A stretch of 64,000 nt of DNA from Neelides folsomi. Lineage: Eukaryota; Arthropoda; Collembola; Neelipleona; Neelidae. The notes under the pieces were generated by a model. That model saw only the letters and a list, made by a program, of their open reading frames with translations, made no database searches and had not been told where the DNA came from. Both the position numbers and the translations under genes were made by a program. Positions 60,249-64,000 of the stretch are shown piece after piece. Location: contig JAQGBZ010000122.1 of NCBI GenBank assembly GCA_034687125.1, forward strand, positions 100,112 through 164,111, written 5' to 3'. Positions within the stretch are counted from its first letter, which is position 1, and each line of letters starts with the position of its first letter.

Positions 60249-62037
60249 ATGAGCCGCCAACCGCCGCAGCTTCCCTTTCTCAAATCAAGGCGTGAAAAGT
60301 TCGCAGCGTGTGGGAAAAGTCTCTCTGAGACTTGGGCTCCATTGGGAGATGAAGAAGAAGGCGCCTCCATTGTGGACCTCCCATCTCCCACGTTCGCCGA
60401 CAAGGAATTTTCTCCTCTTATCACTCAACGGCGGGTTTTTATGGAAATTCACCCTTCAGTAGAGCCAGTCGGGAAAGTGAAGGTGTTGAGGAAAGATGCG
60501 GAAGTGCAATGCAATCTCTTCACGACGGTCCCAATCTACCAGGTAAATTTCAGATTGATGGTTTAAAAATCATTAGTGCCTATTGATCAAGGAACAGCTG
60601 TATTATTTAAACATTGAATGAAACCATTGGCTTTCCTGGCCTTGGAAAAACACTTTTATTGGAGATCGGGGACGAGAGATTGAATTTTGACTCAGCGGTG
60701 GTTGTCCCTGCTTATGAATATGCAGAGAGAGGAGGCGAAGTGAGGCGTTAAAAATCATTTCATTTTTCTCTCCTGCCTTCCCCGCGGGGAAATCCAACTC
60801 AGCAATGAGAATTTTACATTATTTTCTCCCATCGTGTCAATTTACAAACTTGAAAGTCAGGAACAGTTTTTAAGAAACATCTCTAATTAACTAAAAATAT
60901 TTTTTTTAATAGAAGTGAGTAAAAGACTATTGTTAGAAAATAATATTTAAAATTCTTGAGAATTTCAAAACAAATGTCTTCTAATTTCTTAAAGGTACAT
61001 TATTAAAATTCTGAATATAAATACCTAGTTATACTTTTAAGCACATTTGTAAATATATAATATAAATACATTGTATAAGACTTGTGCTATAAAAGTAAAT
61101 CCATCTTGTAAATACATGTAAGTATGTTAGGTAAGTATACTTAGGTTGTTATATTATGTGTTCAAGTTAGGGATAGTATATATTACATATATTCAAATTG
61201 AACCGTCTATCAAAGATGAACAGTTTTGGTCTGAAATTGAAGAAATAGTCATTTCTCATATTGACGGATCCTTCCTTTGACACTTCCTAAAAATACATCA
61301 TAATGGAAGTGAGTAAAATGAATTCCAGGGAGAAAAAAATACCCAGCCTTGGAGGTGAAATTTGAGAAAATTGAATTTGAATATTAGATTCTTAAAACGA
61401 GTCTCATCTTTTATATGTTCCATCCTTTCAATATCCTGAAACTTGGTATATAGAGAAATACTCCGAAAGTCCTTTCCCACGTTAAAGAATCTTTCTTGTC
61501 CTTTTCAGTTGTCCCGACACATCTTCACCCAACACATGAATCAATCATCGACCTCATGTGTAGAACCATCGCTATGTCGGTCAAAGTCCTTAGAATTTGC
61601 CACAACAATTCCATGGATCTTTGACCCGCTCTCTGAGCCCCACGCAGTCTATCGACCCCCCACCGAAGTCCCAGTTCTTGTAACAAGAAAAGAAAAGCAC
61701 TGTTGCTCTCACACCCACAAACCCCACGTAGCAACGGCGGACTCGGGACGGTCAACGCTCGAGCGACAGGAAGCAGCCAAAGCCCAACGTCTCGGCTTTT
61801 CCTTGCCTATTCCACAGTTGATGTTGACCGCCGAGGGGTCGTCGGGGGTCGTCGAAGATCTTTTAGAGTGCCGTCGTGGGAAATCGTCAACTCTGCCTTC
61901 CATCGACTTTCGCCATGTGAGCAGAAATGCCGAGAAACGGAGGCGGTTCTTTGCAAGGAAACAAACCAATTCGGCTCCCGACTCTTTCGACGCAAACTAC
62001 CTCCATTCGACGACACATGGAGTCATTAACACAACAC
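60249..62037 (+). CDS. two exons of an unrecognised gene (partial, continues right)
   Basis: Exon A, 60249-60542, encodes 98 residues starting MSRQPPQLPFLKSRREKFAA and ending VQCNLFTTVPIYQ before a gtaaat donor. Exon B, 61509-62037, follows an excellent cttttcag acceptor in phase 0 and runs from LSRHIFTQHMNQSSTS to THGVINTT before a gtaagt donor. Both are clearly G+C-richer than the flanks. The content is polar, with Arg/Ser-rich parts (RRGKSSTLPSIDF, NAEKRRRFFARKQ), a Cys/His cluster (KHCCSHTHKPH) and no membrane segment. I do not recognise the family. ATG 60249 may be the true start, since an ATG-AAG-AAA-TGA mini-frame overlaps just before it, but an upstream exon is possible. The next exon should lie beyond the window or in the last 2 kb, where I cannot find it. 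Confidence 0.65.
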
Positions 62038-63790
62038 GTAAGTTGATTGTCAATTTGCTCTGGTGAGGAATTCCCATTTTCCCAAGGGAGGTTCAAACGG
62101 CAATTAATGAGCTTTTGGATATTTCGCACAATGGTCTTTCAATCTGCCCCATTCTTCTCCCTATGCCACATTTGATCCTCTTAAGGGCCAGGTGTGGCAC
62201 AATCCCTGTCGCACGTCTCACTAATGACCCATGCCCAATTCCCAGGCACTACAATGAATTTCAACAAGGTCTTTGAAGGGAGGAATGATGGGGGGATTTG
62301 AGGAAATTGATTCAAAGAATAGTCTTTAAACTTAACGAGAGCATAAAATGAGTTGCCAAGTCCCAACATTTGGACAAATCCGACTTCTCATGCGGAATCT
62401 CCAATTTTAAATCTCGAGAGAGGGAGAAAATAAATATAAAAAAGAATTTATCACTATATTCTGTTATAGAACTTATACATACCTTACTATACTTTGCCAT
62501 TTGAATCTCGTCAGTTCTCTCATTTTCTCACAATTTTCTTCTCACGACTCTTCTTCCTCAAGTTTGCGAATTAATTAACGCCCCCTTTCATCTTTTGCCC
62601 GACTGATTTTCTCAGGTCGATTCAGAACATGCAAACTCTGCTTTAATACAACTAAACTACAAATATACTTCCCAACAAAATAATCTCATCTTTGTTCTTT
62701 CATTCTCATATTACTTTCGTTAAGATTCCTCTAATTTTCATTATATAAGAAAGATATCTCATTCCTTGGGTCTATTAATATCGTTTTTCCTTCGGAAAAC
62801 CCGAAAACCTGTTGAATGCTTTTTTCATTTATAAAGACTCCTAATTTCCTTTTGACTTTCAGATTCTTCTCACATTTACTTTTAATTTCATTTCCACCTA
62901 TAAAGCTTTCTTTACTCAATTTATTAATCTTCCCTCTGCTCACATGAAACGACCCAATAATGAAGACTTATTTTCACCCACGTTTTCTCGCTTTGGGCAT
63001 CTTAATTATACTTACCCTTAAATACTTAATTATAAACTTTCGCCTATTAAGTTCTTAAATGATAAATAATCAATTACTGAATGAGAGATGAACAAGTTTT
63101 AATACCTAATTGGAAATCCAATTATAGATCCTAATAGAATTTATATCTATTTAGTTTAAAATATTCTGCAAATATAAACCAGAAGGTAGATGCATTAATT
63201 ATATTTATCTAAATGAACCATTACGTTAATATTAGCTTATAAATACAAACTTTCTACTTATACTAATATACATTAAACTTTATGCCATTAAGGCTTTAAC
63301 TATAAAACTTTTATACCTAGCGAAACTTTTGCGTACGTTCACATTACATAATGAAGCTAATTATTTTAGGCATTGTTTAATATTAATAATTAGCAATAAG
63401 TTATCTTATGAAATGGATAATAGTTGTAAAATAGTAATACTAGTATATTATACTATTATTAAACTTGCCTTTTCAGTTTAAAGAGTTATATTATGCAAGA
63501 AGTAAGAAACCAAGCTTATAGTTTAATAAATGGAATTGAAAAAAAGAAACACAAATTAAATTTATTGAGATATTCATAATTTTTTCAAAATTTGGTGCTA
63601 GGACTAAAATTGGGATATTTTTTATATAAATTTCTACTGTGTTGAAATCATCAACTCATTTTATCTCAGGTGTTAAAACTTTACGTCCATGACGTCTTAG
63701 GAAGCTTTCAGTATACAGATATAAGTAATTAAGGTACATCTAAATACTGCACAACTTTTATCAACTCTGGTAAACTTGAAATTAAATAGA
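62038..63790. other. probable intron of the right-hand gene
   Basis: It follows a strong gtaagt donor at 62038. No further exon could be recognised; the sequence becomes strongly AT-rich after about 62.6 kb. Confidence 0.4.
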
Positions 63791-63898
63791 TATACCAAAT
63801 ATAGCAATATTACACAAATACAGGTACATAACATTTATATACCATATATAGCAATATTACACAAATCCAGGTACATAACATTTATATACCATATTTAG
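63791..63898 (+). repeat. 47-bp tandem repeat, 2.3 copies
   Basis: Units starting tatacc(a/t)a(a/t)ata at 63791, 63838 and (partial) 63885 share agcaatattacacaaat and caggtacataacattta with only a few changes. Confidence 0.9.
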
Positions 63899-64000
63899 TT
63901 ATGTGTTTGGTGATATTAGCTAAGTATATACAGGGACGGTACTTTTTATTTACACCACCTTTGCTGTAACATTTTCTCTTCAATAACATCTCTCTCATTT

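Noticed and set aside
61525-62129. Minus-strand frames opposite the large exon at 61.5-62.0 kb
   Set aside because: The plus strand has a strong acceptor, a phase-0 join to the previous exon and a gtaagt donor; the antisense frames have no such support.

Overview
The window is AT-rich (roughly 70 % by eye) nuclear DNA of an invertebrate animal. Genes are split by GT-AG introns from about 50 bases to 2.4 kb. Recognisable products are metazoan: a TBX1/org-1 T-box factor, the ubiquitin-conjugating enzyme UBE2G1, the splicing-associated factor ESS2 (DGCR14), the meiotic nuclease SPO11 and a group I-type PAK kinase. The UBE2G1 sequence looks arthropod-like from memory of insect homologues, so an arthropod is my best guess; I cannot name the species. 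Gene models were assembled by hand; each complete model sums to a multiple of three across its splice joins.

Layout. 1-923: 3' exon of an unrecognised Ser-rich protein (+). 2.6-3.8 kb: a pogo/Tigger-like DNA transposon with long inverted repeats that keeps only its DNA-binding region. 4.2-5.1 kb: UBE2G1 (-). 7.0-13.0 kb: TBX1/org-1 (+), eight exons. 13-22.3 kb: mostly non-coding, with a 0.58 kb mariner-type deletion derivative at 19.3-19.9 kb. 22.3-24.4 kb: ESS2 (+). 25.5-39.2 kb: an array of six genes for small secreted proteins (one on -, five on +), with SPO11 (+) between its second and third members. 40.0-40.6 kb: a hAT-like non-autonomous element with a perfect 8-bp target duplication. 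41.2-46.0 kb: PAK (+). 46-58.7 kb: no convincing gene, several transposon remnants and a TA microsatellite. 58.8-62.0 kb: a GC-rich island and two exons of an unrecognised gene (+) that runs on to the right.

The most interesting object is the secreted-protein array. The members differ strongly in sequence but share a plan: signal peptide, a helical module ending in a (T/N)Q(F/L/I) motif followed by aliphatic residues, and in most a second module with a hydrophobic-Pro-x-x-(F/L)-x-G motif near the C-terminus. Five of the six have a candidate TATA box. I do not recognise the family. A second point is that TBX1 and ESS2 lie within 10 kb of each other here, and both map to the DiGeorge region of human chromosome 22.
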